The notes: generated by a model not told the origin, from the letters alone. Counted from the stretch's first letter, positions 45,526 through 54,390 are shown. The stretch is 64,000 nt of DNA from Hyphomonadaceae bacterium (GCA_016714495.1 JADKDU010000005.1:62001-126000), one strand, 5' to 3'. Made by a program: numbers and translations.

Positions 45526-45941
45526 TGAAACGGCTCGCCGTGCTCATCGGCTTCGGGCTCATGCTCGCCGCCCCAGCCTTCGCGCAGGATCACGCTGCAG
45601 CCGTCGACCCGTTGATCTTCCGGCTCGCCATCTTCGTGCTGGCGATCTTCGTCGGCTATTACGTCGTCTGGTCGGTCACGCCCGCCCTGCACACGCCGCT
45701 GATGGCCGTCACCAACGCCATCTCGTCCGTCATCATCGTCGGCGCGCTGATCGCCGCCGTCTCCGGCTCCGGCCAGGAGATGACGACAGACCTCTGGCTC
45801 TCGAAAGGCATGGGCGGCGTCGCTGTCGCCCTCGCTTCGGTCAACATCTTCGGCGGCTTTCTCGTCACCCGCCGCATGCTCGCGATGTACAAGAAGAAAG
45901 ACAAACCGGCCGCACCCGCAGCCAAGAGCGGGGGCCACTAG
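45522..45941 (+). CDS. pntAB: NAD(P) transhydrogenase subunit alpha part 2
   Basis: The membrane part of the split alpha subunit, 139 residues with a hydrophobic leader (ending APAFAQD) and three further helices. The typical segment is THAISSVII-like: PLMAVTNAISSVIIVGALIAA, then GGVAVALASVNIFGGFLVTRRML. The family is normally about 100 residues; the signal-like leader is an addition. It supplies helices to the proton channel with PntB. The basic tail is Lys/Pro/Ala-rich. Confidence 0.92.
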   Translation: MMKRLAVLIGFGLMLAAPAFAQDHAAAVDPLIFRLAIFVLAIFVGYYVVWSVTPALHTPLMAVTNAISSVIIVGALIAAVSGSGQEMTTDLWLSKGMGGVAVALASVNIFGGFLVTRRMLAMYKKKDKPAAPAAKSGGH

Positions 45942-45944
45942 TCC

Positions 45945-47363
45945 ATGAACGCCAATATCGCCGCCATCCTCTATCTCGTCTCAGGCGTCCTCTTCATTCT
46001 TTCGCTGCGCGGCCTGTCGAGCCCCGCAACGTCCCAGAAGGGCGCGCGCAACGGCATCATCGGCATGGCGATCGCCATCGGCACCACGCTCTGGATGGCG
46101 TGGGAGAACGCCCCCGGCGGCCTCGACCAGACAACGATGATCATCATCGGCGGCGGCATCGTCGCGGGCGGCCTCATCGGCGCCATTGTCGCCCGCGCCA
46201 TCAAGATGACGGCCATGCCGCAGCTTGTGGCCTTCTTCCACTCCCTCGTCGGCCTCGCCGCCGTGCTCGTCGCCGCCGCCGCGCTCTATGCGCCGGAAAG
46301 CTACGGCATCGGCGTTCCCGGCCAGATCCACACCGCCTCGATCATCGAACTCTCGCTCGGCTCCGCCATCGGCGCCCTTACCTTCACCGGCTCGGTCATC
46401 GCCTTCCTCAAACTCAACGGCAACATGTCGGGCGCGCCGATCATCCTGCCCGCGCGCCACCTCATCAACATCGCCTTCGGCGTCGCCATCATCGTGCTCG
46501 TGGTGATGATGATCCAAACCGAAGGCTCGCAGCCCTGGATGTTCCTCGCCCTTACAGGCATCGCGCTGGTCTTGGGCATCACACTCATCATCCCGATAGG
46601 CGGGGCGGACATGCCCGTCGTCGTCTCGATGCTGAACTCGTATTCCGGCTGGGCCGCCGCCGCCCTCGGCTTTACGCTCGAGAACAACGCGCTGATCATC
46701 ACCGGCTCGCTCGTCGGCTCGTCCGGCGCGATCCTCTCCTACATCATGTGCAAGGCGATGAACCGCAGTTTCATCTCCGTCATCCTCGGCGGCTTCGGCG
46801 GCGAGACAGCGGCCGCTGCCGCGGGCGGCGGCCCCGCCAAGCCCGTGAAGATCGGCTCGGCCGATGACTGCGCCTTCATCATGAAGAACGCGTCGAAAGT
46901 CATCATCGTCCCCGGCTACGGCATGGCCGTCGCCCAGGCCCAGCACGCGCTGAAAGAGATGGGCGAAAAACTCAAGGCTGAAGGCGTCGAAGTCACCTAC
47001 GCCATTCACCCCGTCGCCGGCCGCATGCCCGGACACATGAACGTGCTTCTCGCCGAAGCCCAGGTCCCCTACGACGAAGTCCACGAACTGGAAGACATCA
47101 ACTCGAGCTTCGCCCAGGCCGACGTCGCCTTCGTCATCGGCGCCAACGACGTCACAAACCCTGACGCCGAGACCAACACGGCCAGCCCCATCTACGGCAT
47201 GCCGGTGCTGAAAGTCTGGAACGCCAAGACCGTCTTCTTCATCAAGCGCTCCCTCGCCTCGGGCTACGCCGGCGTCGAGAACCCGCTCTTCTTCCGCGAA
47301 AACACCATGATGCTTCTGGGCGACGCCAAGAAGATGACCGAAGAGATCGTGAAGGGGCTTTAG
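45945..47363 (+). CDS. pntB: NAD(P) transhydrogenase subunit beta
   Basis: The 472-residue beta subunit has about nine membrane helices (residues 1-260) and a C-terminal NADP(H)-binding domain III. Domain III shows VIIVPGYGMAVAQAQHAL, YAIHPVAGRMPGHMNVLLAE, the VIGANDVTNP motif and a late KRSLASGYAG. It completes the proton channel. Start follows a GGGGGCCAC site. This ends the operon begun at the oxidase IV-like gene. Confidence 0.97.
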   Translation: MNANIAAILYLVSGVLFILSLRGLSSPATSQKGARNGIIGMAIAIGTTLWMAWENAPGGLDQTTMIIIGGGIVAGGLIGAIVARAIKMTAMPQLVAFFHSLVGLAAVLVAAAALYAPESYGIGVPGQIHTASIIELSLGSAIGALTFTGSVIAFLKLNGNMSGAPIILPARHLINIAFGVAIIVLVVMMIQTEGSQPWMFLALTGIALVLGITLIIPIGGADMPVVVSMLNSYSGWAAAALGFTLENNALIITGSLVGSSGAILSYIMCKAMNRSFISVILGGFGGETAAAAAGGGPAKPVKIGSADDCAFIMKNASKVIIVPGYGMAVAQAQHALKEMGEKLKAEGVEVTYAIHPVAGRMPGHMNVLLAEAQVPYDEVHELEDINSSFAQADVAFVIGANDVTNPDAETNTASPIYGMPVLKVWNAKTVFFIKRSLASGYAGVENPLFFRENTMMLLGDAKKMTEEIVKGL

Positions 47364-47422
47364 AGTCAGCACCCTTCCGCGACTATCCGCCCAAGACGCG
47401 ACACGCGCCCGAAACCGGGCTA

Positions 47423-47447
47423 GTCCTTCAACCTGCGCGCGAAGGAC
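47423..47447 (+). promoter_or_regulatory. Leader hairpin over the methyltransferase ribosome binding site
   Basis: Seven-base arms GTCCTTC and GAAGGAC enclose an 11-base loop. The 3' arm contains GAAGGA, the only good ribosome binding site for the gene that starts at 47454. If the hairpin forms, it would hide the site. This is inference from pairing only. Confidence 0.3.
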
Positions 47448-47453
47448 CGGCCT

Positions 47454-48071
47454 ATGGGTTTCTACTCCCGCCATATCGCTCCCGGGCTGGTCGACTTTGC
47501 CTGCGGCGCCAAGCCCATCGCCTACCAGCGCCGCAAACTGATCCCGCAGGCGAGCGGCGTCGTCCTGGAAATCGGCGCCGGCGGCGGCCGCAACTTCGCG
47601 CTCTATGATCGCGAAAAGGTCTCGCGCCTCATCGCCCTTGAACCCGAAGCCGGCATGATCAGGCGCGGCCGTGAACGCACGCCCGAAGGCCTGTCCGTCG
47701 AATGGCTCGAACACGGCGCAGAGACGGCCGGCCTCGCCCCCGCTTCGCTCGACACCATCGTCACGACCTACACGCTCTGCACCATCCCGGACGCCATCGG
47801 CGCCCTCGCCGCCCTGCGCCCGGCGCTCAAGCCGGACGGAAAACTCCTGTTCTGCGAACACGGCCTCGCGCCCGATGCGGGTGTTGTCAAATGGCAGAGG
47901 CGCATTGAGCCCATCTGGCGTCCGATCGCTGGCGGCTGCCACCTCACGCGCGATGTCGAAGCGCTGATTTCCGCCGCCGGATGGCGCATCGACCATGCCG
48001 AACGCATGTATCTGCCCGGCACGCCGCAATGGGCTGGGTACAATGTCTGGGGGTCCGCCCGCGCCACCTGA
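47454..48071 (+). CDS. Class I SAM-dependent methyltransferase
   Basis: The 205-residue protein has the SAM-binding glycine loop VVLEIGAGGGRNFALYD near residues 36-52 and acidic residue at the end of beta 2 (ALEPEAGM). The later VTTYTLCTIPDAIGAL and LLFCEHGLAPD fit the UbiE/PmtA-like group. GGCHLTRDVEALI is close to the pattern in phosphatidylethanolamine- or arsenite-type methyltransferases of this size. Substrate unresolved. Confidence 0.88.
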   Translation: MGFYSRHIAPGLVDFACGAKPIAYQRRKLIPQASGVVLEIGAGGGRNFALYDREKVSRLIALEPEAGMIRRGRERTPEGLSVEWLEHGAETAGLAPASLDTIVTTYTLCTIPDAIGALAALRPALKPDGKLLFCEHGLAPDAGVVKWQRRIEPIWRPIAGGCHLTRDVEALISAAGWRIDHAERMYLPGTPQWAGYNVWGSARAT

Positions 48072-48319
48072 CAGAATCGCGCGGCGCCTGTCTGTCAGGC
48101 GCCCGCTTCCCGACCGCCCGCAAGTTCGGCAACAGGCGCCCTCAGGGCAAGCAGCATTCGACCTTACCCTGCTGTTTTGGCGCTCCATCGCGCTTGATGG
48201 TTGCGACTCCCCCGCGAATGCGCGCCTCTGCGACTAGACGTGAGTGCGGGCTTTCCCGGCTTGTCCCCGGCCCCGCACCTCGCCACGCGCCCGGACGGCG
48301 CGCAGCTGGAGGATTTCCC

Positions 48320-49525
48320 ATGAGACACCCCGACACGATTCCCGAAGCCATTCCGCCGGCCACGGCCGCGCCGGAAAAGGTCGATACGTCCCGCCGCTCG
48401 CTTCTGCGTGGCATTGGCCTCGCCAGCGTCGGCGCCGCCGCGCTTGCAGCAGGCTGTTCCAAGGGCGAGGCGATCGCCGCCCCGGCTCCTGCGCCGGCCA
48501 TTCCCGCGGTCGACAAGTCAGTCGCCATCATGGGCGCCAATGAAAGCCCCTTCGGCCCCTCCCCGAAAGCCATCGAGGCGATGATCGCCAAGGCTTCGCT
48601 CACCGCCCGCTACGCCGACGATGAAGGCGAAGAGCTGAAGAAGCAGATCGCCGCCATCGAAGGCGTCGATCCCCAGCAGATCTTCCTCGCCAACGGTTCG
48701 ACCCCGATCCTGGCCGCCTTCGGCGAGATCATCGCCGCCAAGGGCAAGGGCCAGCTGGTCACGTCCATCGCCACCTATGAAGGCGTCCCGCGCTCCGTAC
48801 TCGAATACGGCGCGGAGCTGATCACGGCGCCTCTGACGGCCGATTTCGGCATCGACCTCGATGCGATGGCCGCACGCATCACGAAGAAAACGACCGCCAC
48901 CTATGTCTGCAACCCGAACAACCCGACCGGCAACATGGTCGACCCGGTCAAGCTGCGAGCGTTCGCGATCGAAGCCTCGAAAACCGCGCCCTGCTTCATC
49001 GACGAGGCCTACCTCCACCTCTGCGACGACTACGACGCCAACGTGATGACCAGCCTTCTGCGCGACGGCCACAACGTTGTCATCTGCCGCACCTTCTCGA
49101 AAATCTACGGCATGGCCGGCCAGCGCCTCGGCTACGGCATCGCCAAGCCGGAACTCGCGAGGCAGATGGGCATGGCCACCCGCATGGGCGGCGTGAACCA
49201 TCTCGGCATCGTCGCCGCCATGGCCAGCCTTGCCGACAAGGATTTCGTCCCCGCCATGCAGCCGAAATTCAAGGCCGGGCGTGAGCGTCTTTACAACGTC
49301 GCGAAAGGCCTCGGCCGCAAGATCGCGTCCAACCCGCAGGCCAGCTTCGTCTTCTTCGAGGTCGGCATGCCGAACAAGGATTTCGCTGACAAGATGATGG
49401 CGGAAGGCGTCCGCGTCGTCGGCCGCGCCTGGCCGGAATACGATAACTGGACCCGCATCTGCGTCGGCGAAGACTGGGAGATGGATCGCTGCGAAGCGGC
49501 CCTCAAAAAAGTCCTCGCGGTCTAG
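48320..49525 (+). CDS. Tat-exported PLP aminotransferase-like lipoprotein
   Basis: The 401-residue protein begins with a twin-arginine signal (TSRRSLLRGIGLASVG) and ends it in a lipobox (ALAAGC). The rest is a fold type I class I/II aminotransferase close to histidinol-phosphate aminotransferase. ANESPFGPSPKAIEAM binds substrate, NPNNPTGNMV holds the Asn of the PLP site, FIDEAYLHLCD has the Asp-Glu-Ala pair, and TFSKIYGMAGQRLGYG contains the Schiff-base Lys. GGAGGAT precedes the ATG at 48320. Export of a folded PLP enzyme by Tat fits cofactor loading in the cytoplasm. No his genes are adjacent, so a role in histidine synthesis is doubtful. Confidence 0.88.
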   Translation: MRHPDTIPEAIPPATAAPEKVDTSRRSLLRGIGLASVGAAALAAGCSKGEAIAAPAPAPAIPAVDKSVAIMGANESPFGPSPKAIEAMIAKASLTARYADDEGEELKKQIAAIEGVDPQQIFLANGSTPILAAFGEIIAAKGKGQLVTSIATYEGVPRSVLEYGAELITAPLTADFGIDLDAMAARITKKTTATYVCNPNNPTGNMVDPVKLRAFAIEASKTAPCFIDEAYLHLCDDYDANVMTSLLRDGHNVVICRTFSKIYGMAGQRLGYGIAKPELARQMGMATRMGGVNHLGIVAAMASLADKDFVPAMQPKFKAGRERLYNVAKGLGRKIASNPQASFVFFEVGMPNKDFADKMMAEGVRVVGRAWPEYDNWTRICVGEDWEMDRCEAALKKVLAV

Positions 49526-49531
49526 AAAGCC

Positions 49532-49779
49532 TCAGAGCCAGGCGCTCGTCGGATCGGAATTGTCCATCTCGGGCGGCCGATCCACCTGCGCCTGCAGCTC
49601 GGCCCTCAGCTCAAGCCATGTCCTCTGCAAAAGCTTGCCCTGCTCGCGCCAGGCTTGCAGGCTGATGCACAAGTCGCGAAAGCTCGGCCACTTGTCTGCA
49701 TCGAGGCGGCTGACGGCGATGGCGATGTAATCGGCGCCAATCTCGGCATGATCGGGAGGGCTGCCCGTTCGTTATTCAC
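49532..49779 (-). pseudogene. Small hypothetical gene with a likely single-base loss
   Basis: The longer frame here reads EIGADYIAIAVSRLDADKWP, then LCISLQAWREQGKLLQRTWL, and ends SDPTSAWL at 49532, with amphipathic helices and natural-looking composition but no start codon. A GTG at 49779 in another frame gives VNNERAALP. One extra C near 49755 would join the two into an 83-residue protein. No family is recognised. It may be an intact gene affected by a sequencing indel. Confidence 0.4.
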
Positions 49780-49818
49780 AAGCCGTCAGCTGAAACGTTC
49801 GCTCGCGCGGGCCCCGGC

Positions 49819-50388
49819 CTAGCCCGCACACGCTTTGAAAGTGAAGACGTCCCACGGCTCATCGCCCGGCCCCTCCGCCACGGAATAGCGGATCTTGCGC
49901 CCAAGGTCCGTCACCAAGATCCGCTCGGGCGCATTACCCTCGCCCGTCGGCATGAAGCCCGGCTCTCCGCCATTGAGCGAGTAGACCAGATTATCCCACA
50001 CGCGGCATTCGACGAGCTGCGCCTCGGAGAGGTCCGCATCATTTGGCCCCGGCTTGGCGCAGCGATAGAACACCGCGCCGACATCGCGGCTCGTCCCCAT
50101 GTTCGAGGCTATCTCGCCCCACAGCACCTCGCCTTTCGGCGACACAAGATCGAACACGCTTTCCGTCATGCCGTGCATTTCCCAAGGCTTGCCTGCCCGG
50201 AAGCGCAGCTCCCACCCGGCCTGCGGCTCGGTATAGGCCGCCTTCTCCAGCGGACAGTCGATCGACGAGACGGTCTGCCCAAGTTCCACCGGCTCGACGA
50301 GCTTGGCGGCGGCCTCCAGGGCCGGTGTGTCCGCCCCGCCGCACGCCCCCAGCGACAGCGCCACAACCACCGCAACCAAAACACGCAT
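49819..50388 (-). CDS. Hypothetical lipoprotein
   Basis: The start at 50388 follows GAGGGG and gives 189 residues with a lipobox (SLGACGG). The mature part has a Cys-containing SIDCPLEKAAYTEP, WELRFRAGKPWEMHG and VFDLVSPKGEVLWGEI. Four mature Cys may form two disulphides. It is divergent from rimO. No family recognised; it looks like a conserved alphaproteobacterial lipoprotein. Confidence 0.65.
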   Translation of the reverse strand: MRVLVAVVVALSLGACGGADTPALEAAAKLVEPVELGQTVSSIDCPLEKAAYTEPQAGWELRFRAGKPWEMHGMTESVFDLVSPKGEVLWGEIASNMGTSRDVGAVFYRCAKPGPNDADLSEAQLVECRVWDNLVYSLNGGEPGFMPTGEGNAPERILVTDLGRKIRYSVAEGPGDEPWDVFTFKACAG

Positions 50389-50504
50389 CCTAACGCCCCT
50401 CAAACCAGCCAGATCAGGCTCTTAACCGTCCTCGCCCCGCGCGCAAACGCCCCAACAGCCGCTGGCTGGCCTTAACGCCGCCTTGGCGCTATACGCCCCC
50501 GCAA

Positions 50505-51827
50505 ATGGCCACCACCCTCACCCAACCCAAGGTCGGCATCGTCTCGCTCGGCTGCCCGAAAGCGCTGGTCGATTCAGAGCGCATCATCACGCGCCTGCGC
50601 GCCGAAGGCTACCAGATCGCCCCCGACTACCAGGGCGCGGACCTCGTCCTCGTTAACACCTGCGGCTTCCTCGATAGCGCACGCGACGAAAGCCTGCAGG
50701 CCATCGGCGAAGCCCTCAATGAAAACGGCAAGGTCATCGTCACCGGTTGCCTCGGCGCCGAAGCCAGCGTGATCACCGATCGCCACCCAGGCGTCCTCGC
50801 CGTCACCGGCCCACACCAGTACGAACAGGTGATGGACGCGGTGCACACGCATCTCCCCGCCCCGGATCATCCCTTCGTCTCGCTGGTGCCCGAGAGCGGC
50901 TACCGCCTCACCCCGCGCCACTACGCCTATCTGAAGATTTCCGAGGGCTGCAACAATCGCTGCTCCTTCTGCATCATTCCGTCCCTGCGCGGCGATCTCG
51001 TGTCGCGCCGCATCGACGCTGTGCTCCGCGAAGCCGAACAGCTCGTCAAAGCCGGCGTGAAGGAGCTGCTCGTCATCAGCCAAGACACATCCGCCTACGG
51101 CCTCGACGTCAAATACGCCCCCTACAAATGGCGCGACAAGGAACGCCAGACGCGCTTCAAGGATCTCTGCGAAGGCCTCGGCGAATTGGGCGTGTGGACA
51201 CGCCTCCACTATGTCTACCCATACCCCCATGTCGACGACGTCATGCCGATGATGGCCGACGGCCGCATCCTTCCCTATCTCGACATCCCCTTCCAGCACT
51301 CGTCCCCGAACGTTCTGAAGGCGATGCGCCGCCCCGCCAACATCGACAAGACCGCAGACCGCATCGCCAAATGGCGCCGCGAGGTCCCCGACCTTGTCCT
51401 CCGCTCCTCTTTCATCGTCGGCTTCCCCGGCGAGACGGAAGAAGACTTCCAGCACCTGCTCGGCTGGCTGAAGGAAGCGAAGATCCAGCGCGCGGGTTGC
51501 TTCAAATACGAAAACGTCACCGGCGCCCCCTCCGCCGCCCTCGCGAACCACGTGCCCGAGGAAGTCAAAGAGGAACGCTGGCATCGCTTCATGGCCGTGC
51601 AGGCCGAGATCGCCGACGCCTATGGCCAGGATCAGGTCGGCAAGACCATCGACGTTCTCATTGACGAAGTCGACGAAGACGGCGCCACCGGTCGCTCGAA
51701 AGCCGACGCCCCGGAGATCGACGGCAACGTCTTCATCGACGACGTCACACTCAGTCCGGGCGACCTTGTCAAAGCAGTCGTGGTCGAAGCCGAAGGCGTC
51801 GACCTCTGGGCCGAGACCGCGCGCTAG
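50505..51827 (+). CDS. rimO: Ribosomal protein S12 methylthiotransferase RimO
   Basis: Radical-SAM enzyme that methylthiolates Asp88 of ribosomal protein S12. The 440 residues show the three domains of the family. The N-terminal MTTase domain has three cluster Cys (LGCPKALVDSE, NTCGFLDSA, TGCLGAEAS). The radical-SAM core has CNNRCSFC at about residues 149-156. The C-terminal TRAM domain ends the protein. The N-terminal SLGCPKALVDSE distinguishes RimO from MiaB. No strong ribosome binding site is visible. Confidence 0.96.
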   Translation: MATTLTQPKVGIVSLGCPKALVDSERIITRLRAEGYQIAPDYQGADLVLVNTCGFLDSARDESLQAIGEALNENGKVIVTGCLGAEASVITDRHPGVLAVTGPHQYEQVMDAVHTHLPAPDHPFVSLVPESGYRLTPRHYAYLKISEGCNNRCSFCIIPSLRGDLVSRRIDAVLREAEQLVKAGVKELLVISQDTSAYGLDVKYAPYKWRDKERQTRFKDLCEGLGELGVWTRLHYVYPYPHVDDVMPMMADGRILPYLDIPFQHSSPNVLKAMRRPANIDKTADRIAKWRREVPDLVLRSSFIVGFPGETEEDFQHLLGWLKEAKIQRAGCFKYENVTGAPSAALANHVPEEVKEERWHRFMAVQAEIADAYGQDQVGKTIDVLIDEVDEDGATGRSKADAPEIDGNVFIDDVTLSPGDLVKAVVVEAEGVDLWAETAR

Positions 51828-52509
51828 CCCGCGTTCGGCAATTCTGCGAAATCGAAACCCACCTCAAATGCGCCCAACCCTTGTCCCATAGGCCTTCCCG
51901 CACAATCCGGATGGGCGATTGCGCCCCCCGCTCATCCCCGCCCCGCCACGCGTGAGATATTGCCCATGTCGCCCCCGCTTGGAGGCAGTCGCGATCTTCA
52001 ACGGCGCGAAGGGCGATGCGATCGGGCGGTTTGGTCCTCTCGAAGACTGTCGTCCATAAAGCCAATGCCAGGAAAAGCGCCAGGTCCCTTATCGCTGAGA
52101 CGGGCAAGCATGGCGCAGGTAGATCAGGCGATGAACAGCCCGACCTTTCCGCCGATGGCCTTGGGGACCCAAGAGGTGAAAGGCCTCCGTGATCCAGCTG
52201 GCGAGAAACGATTGTGGGCGGGCGGGATGATCGCGTTTCTCTTTGACGACCTGTAGGTCCGCCTATGCGGGGACATCCCGTGTCCCTGGCCCTCGATCGG
52301 GCCAGAACTCCAAGCATCCCTCAGGGCGATTACGCCCGTGCGATCCGGTTCGCTCGGCCCCTATGTCAATCAAGCCGCGCGGGCCACATATTGTTTTTCG
52401 ATAATAACTAAGCTATTAAGCTCACAGCGGACGCCTTGGGTCAGAGGCTCAAATGCCCGGCACAATCACGTTCGCAAAAAAAGACGACACAACAAAAAGG
52501 GCAAACCTG
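51828..52509. other. Gap with no recognisable gene
   Basis: 680 bases, no convincing gene on either strand. The frames are open by composition but none has a ribosome binding site or family signature. The last 120 bases (AT-rich, with TTTTTCGATAATAAC at about 52395) probably hold the promoter of the DUF2807 pair. Confidence 0.5.
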
Positions 52510-53163
52510 ATGCACCGTGCATTCCTCCTCCTCATCCCGGCCGCAGCGGCGTTCGCCGCCTCCGGCTGCATTGTCGGCGGCGCCAGTGGCGCGCCCTATT
52601 CCCAGAACGAGAGCTATGCCGGCTTCGACACGGTCGATGTCTCCGCCGGCGTTGAGGTCGTCCTCGCGCAGGGCAATTTCGCCGTGAAGGCTGAATCCAT
52701 CAATGGCGCCAGCCTCGACAAGCTCATTGTCGAAGTGCGCGGCAAGACGCTGCACGTCAGCCGCAAGGAAACGATGCTGGGCTGGGGCGGCGGGCCGCGC
52801 TATCGCGTCAACGTCTCGGCGCCAGCCTTTTCGGCCTTCGAAGCCTCGTCAGGCTCCAGCTTGGAGGGCGCCGGCCTGCAGCTTGCCGATCTCGATGTCG
52901 ACGTCTCGTCCGGCGCAAAGGTCAACATCTCCGGCGCCTGCAAGACGTTGCGCGTCGAGATCGCATCAGGCGCATCCTTCGATGGCGAAGGTCTCAAATG
53001 CGAAACCGCCAATGTCGACGCATCCTCCGGGGCGCATGCTGAAGCCTTCGCGGCGCGCAGTGCGGATGGCAACGCGTCCTCCGGCGCCAATGTCACCTTC
53101 CACGGCAATCCCGCCATCCTGGAGAAAGATTCCTCCAGCGGCGGCTCGGTCAGCGCGCGCTAG
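52510..53163 (+). CDS. DUF2807 (GIN domain) lipoprotein 1
   Basis: The 217-residue protein has a lipobox (FAASGC) and the DUF2807 signature: YAGFDTVDVSAGVEVVLAQG, followed by KLIVEVRGKTLHVSRK and repeated SSGAKVNISG / ASGASFDGEG beta-strand turns. It should form a short right-handed beta-helix in the periplasm. It is a paralogue of the next gene; the two are nine bases apart. Role unknown; proposed adhesin-like heads elsewhere. Confidence 0.85.
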   Translation: MHRAFLLLIPAAAAFAASGCIVGGASGAPYSQNESYAGFDTVDVSAGVEVVLAQGNFAVKAESINGASLDKLIVEVRGKTLHVSRKETMLGWGGGPRYRVNVSAPAFSAFEASSGSSLEGAGLQLADLDVDVSSGAKVNISGACKTLRVEIASGASFDGEGLKCETANVDASSGAHAEAFAARSADGNASSGANVTFHGNPAILEKDSSSGGSVSAR

Positions 53164-53172
53164 GCCATCGCC

Positions 53173-53883
53173 ATGAACAGGATCACCTGGCTCCTCCCCG
53201 CGGCGGCGCTGGCCGCAATGGGCGGCTGCGTCATCAGCGAACCCGCCGAAACCCGCACCTTCGCGCAATCCGGCTTCGACAGCATCGACGCCTCCGGCGG
53301 CGTCAATCTCGTGCTGCGGCAGGGCGACTACGCGATCAACGCACAAGGCCCAAAGAGCAAACTCGACAAGCTTGTCATCGAGCAGGACGGCAAGACGCTG
53401 TCGATCCGCCGCGAGCCATCCATGAACTGGTTCAGCGTCAATGTCAGCGATCGCGATGTCGTCACGGTCACCGCGCCCGATTACAAAAGTGTTGCGGCGA
53501 CTGGCGGCGTCGACATCGACGCCAGCGGCCTCCGTCTGCCCGTGCTAGCGCTGAAGATCAGCGGCGGCGCCGACTTCGATGCGACCAGCTTCAATGTCGA
53601 CCAGCTCATCGTCGACAGCGCCGGCGGCGGCGACGTGAACCTCGCCGGCGCATGCAAGTCGCTCAAGATCGACGCGTCTGGCGGCGCCGATTTCAACGGG
53701 GAGAACTTCGCCTGCGAATCCGCCACCGTCTCGGCTTCTGGCGGCGCTGATGTTGACGCCCGCGCCGCTCTCAGCGCATCCGGCCGCGCCTCATCGGGCG
53801 CCGACGTCCACTTCCTCGGCAGCCCGGCGACCTACACCAGCGACCAGGACAGCGGCGGCGAAGTCGAGCTCCGCGCGCCCTGA
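53173..53883 (+). CDS. DUF2807 (GIN domain) lipoprotein 2
   Basis: The 236-residue protein parallels its neighbour: lipobox (LAAMGGC), QSGFDSIDASGGVNLVLRQG, KLVIEQDGKTLSIRRE, then repeated SGGADFDATSF, ASGGADFNGENF and SGGADVDARAA strands. Gly replaces Ser in most turns compared with the first copy. It closes the pair, probably one operon. The tandem arose by an old duplication since identity is limited to the motif skeleton. Confidence 0.85.
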   Translation: MNRITWLLPAAALAAMGGCVISEPAETRTFAQSGFDSIDASGGVNLVLRQGDYAINAQGPKSKLDKLVIEQDGKTLSIRREPSMNWFSVNVSDRDVVTVTAPDYKSVAATGGVDIDASGLRLPVLALKISGGADFDATSFNVDQLIVDSAGGGDVNLAGACKSLKIDASGGADFNGENFACESATVSASGGADVDARAALSASGRASSGADVHFLGSPATYTSDQDSGGEVELRAP

Positions 53884-53906
53884 CGTTTGTGCATCGCGAA
53901 AAATTG

Positions 53907-53944
53907 CTCATCCCGCGCCGGCGTGAAAGCCGGAACAGGATGAG
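53907..53944. terminator. Bidirectional hairpin between convergent lipoprotein genes
   Basis: Outer arms CTCATCC and GGATGAG enclose inner arms GCCGGC and GCCGG. On the minus strand the hairpin is followed by CAATTTTTC, so it suits termination of the small lipoprotein gene; it may also stop the DUF2807 transcript. Confidence 0.7.
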
Positions 53945-53963
53945 CGAGAGACCCTGTCGGCTT

Positions 53964-54341
53964 CTAGCGTCCGACGCGGTTCATCAGGGCCACGCGCGAA
54001 TTGCGCGGAATGCCAAGCTCGGCGAATGACCAGCTCATGCGGCGGCCATCGGGGACCAGCGCCTTGCAATGGTCCTCCTTGATCCGGCGGAAACCGACAT
54101 CGAATCTGTCGTCTCCACGGTCGCGGACGACAGGGGCGAAGTCTGGCTTGTCGGTGCAACCATTGGAGTTGGCGATGATCATCACCTCCGGCCCCCTGAC
54201 GCTCACTTCCGCGCCGAGGACGTAGCCGAAGTCATCGTCCCAGTCCCAATGGGACTCGCGCACGTCGGCGTCGACGACGATGCAGCCGGAAAGCATCACG
54301 CCCGCCAGTCCCGCCGCCGCCAGTCCAGCAATCTTCTTCAT
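53964..54341 (-). CDS. Hypothetical lipoprotein
   Basis: The 125-residue protein has a lipobox (VMLSGC) followed by a short beta-rich domain. HWDWDDDFGYVLGAEVSV is very acidic and could bind cations. Two Cys (SNGCTDKPD and KEDHCKAL) may pair. I do not recognise the family. It converges on the DUF2807 pair. Confidence 0.65.
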   Translation of the reverse strand: MKKIAGLAAAGLAGVMLSGCIVVDADVRESHWDWDDDFGYVLGAEVSVRGPEVMIIANSNGCTDKPDFAPVVRDRGDDRFDVGFRRIKEDHCKALVPDGRRMSWSFAELGIPRNSRVALMNRVGR

Positions 54342-54370
54342 CTCGCACCCCGTTTTATCTCGACGGGATG

Positions 54371-54390
54371 ATTATCGATATTCGATATGA
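54371..54390. promoter_or_regulatory. Candidate operator with TATCGATA half sites
   Basis: The stretch holds TATCGATA followed by TTCGATAT, two near-repeats, about 30 bases upstream of the lipoprotein start on the minus strand. TTATCGATAA recurs at 62071-62080 before blaI, and CGATAATAAC occurs before the DUF2807 pair. A shared repressor is possible; this is inference. Confidence 0.3.

Noticed and set aside
45467..46867. A 466-codon Arg/His-rich frame on the plus strand
   Set aside because: It overlaps pntAB and pntB in another frame and has extreme composition; a shadow.
45981..48188. A 735-codon open frame on the minus strand
   Set aside because: It is antisense to pntB and the methyltransferase gene, has no family signature, and reflects the codon bias of the real genes (a Gly/Asp/His/Arg-rich shadow).
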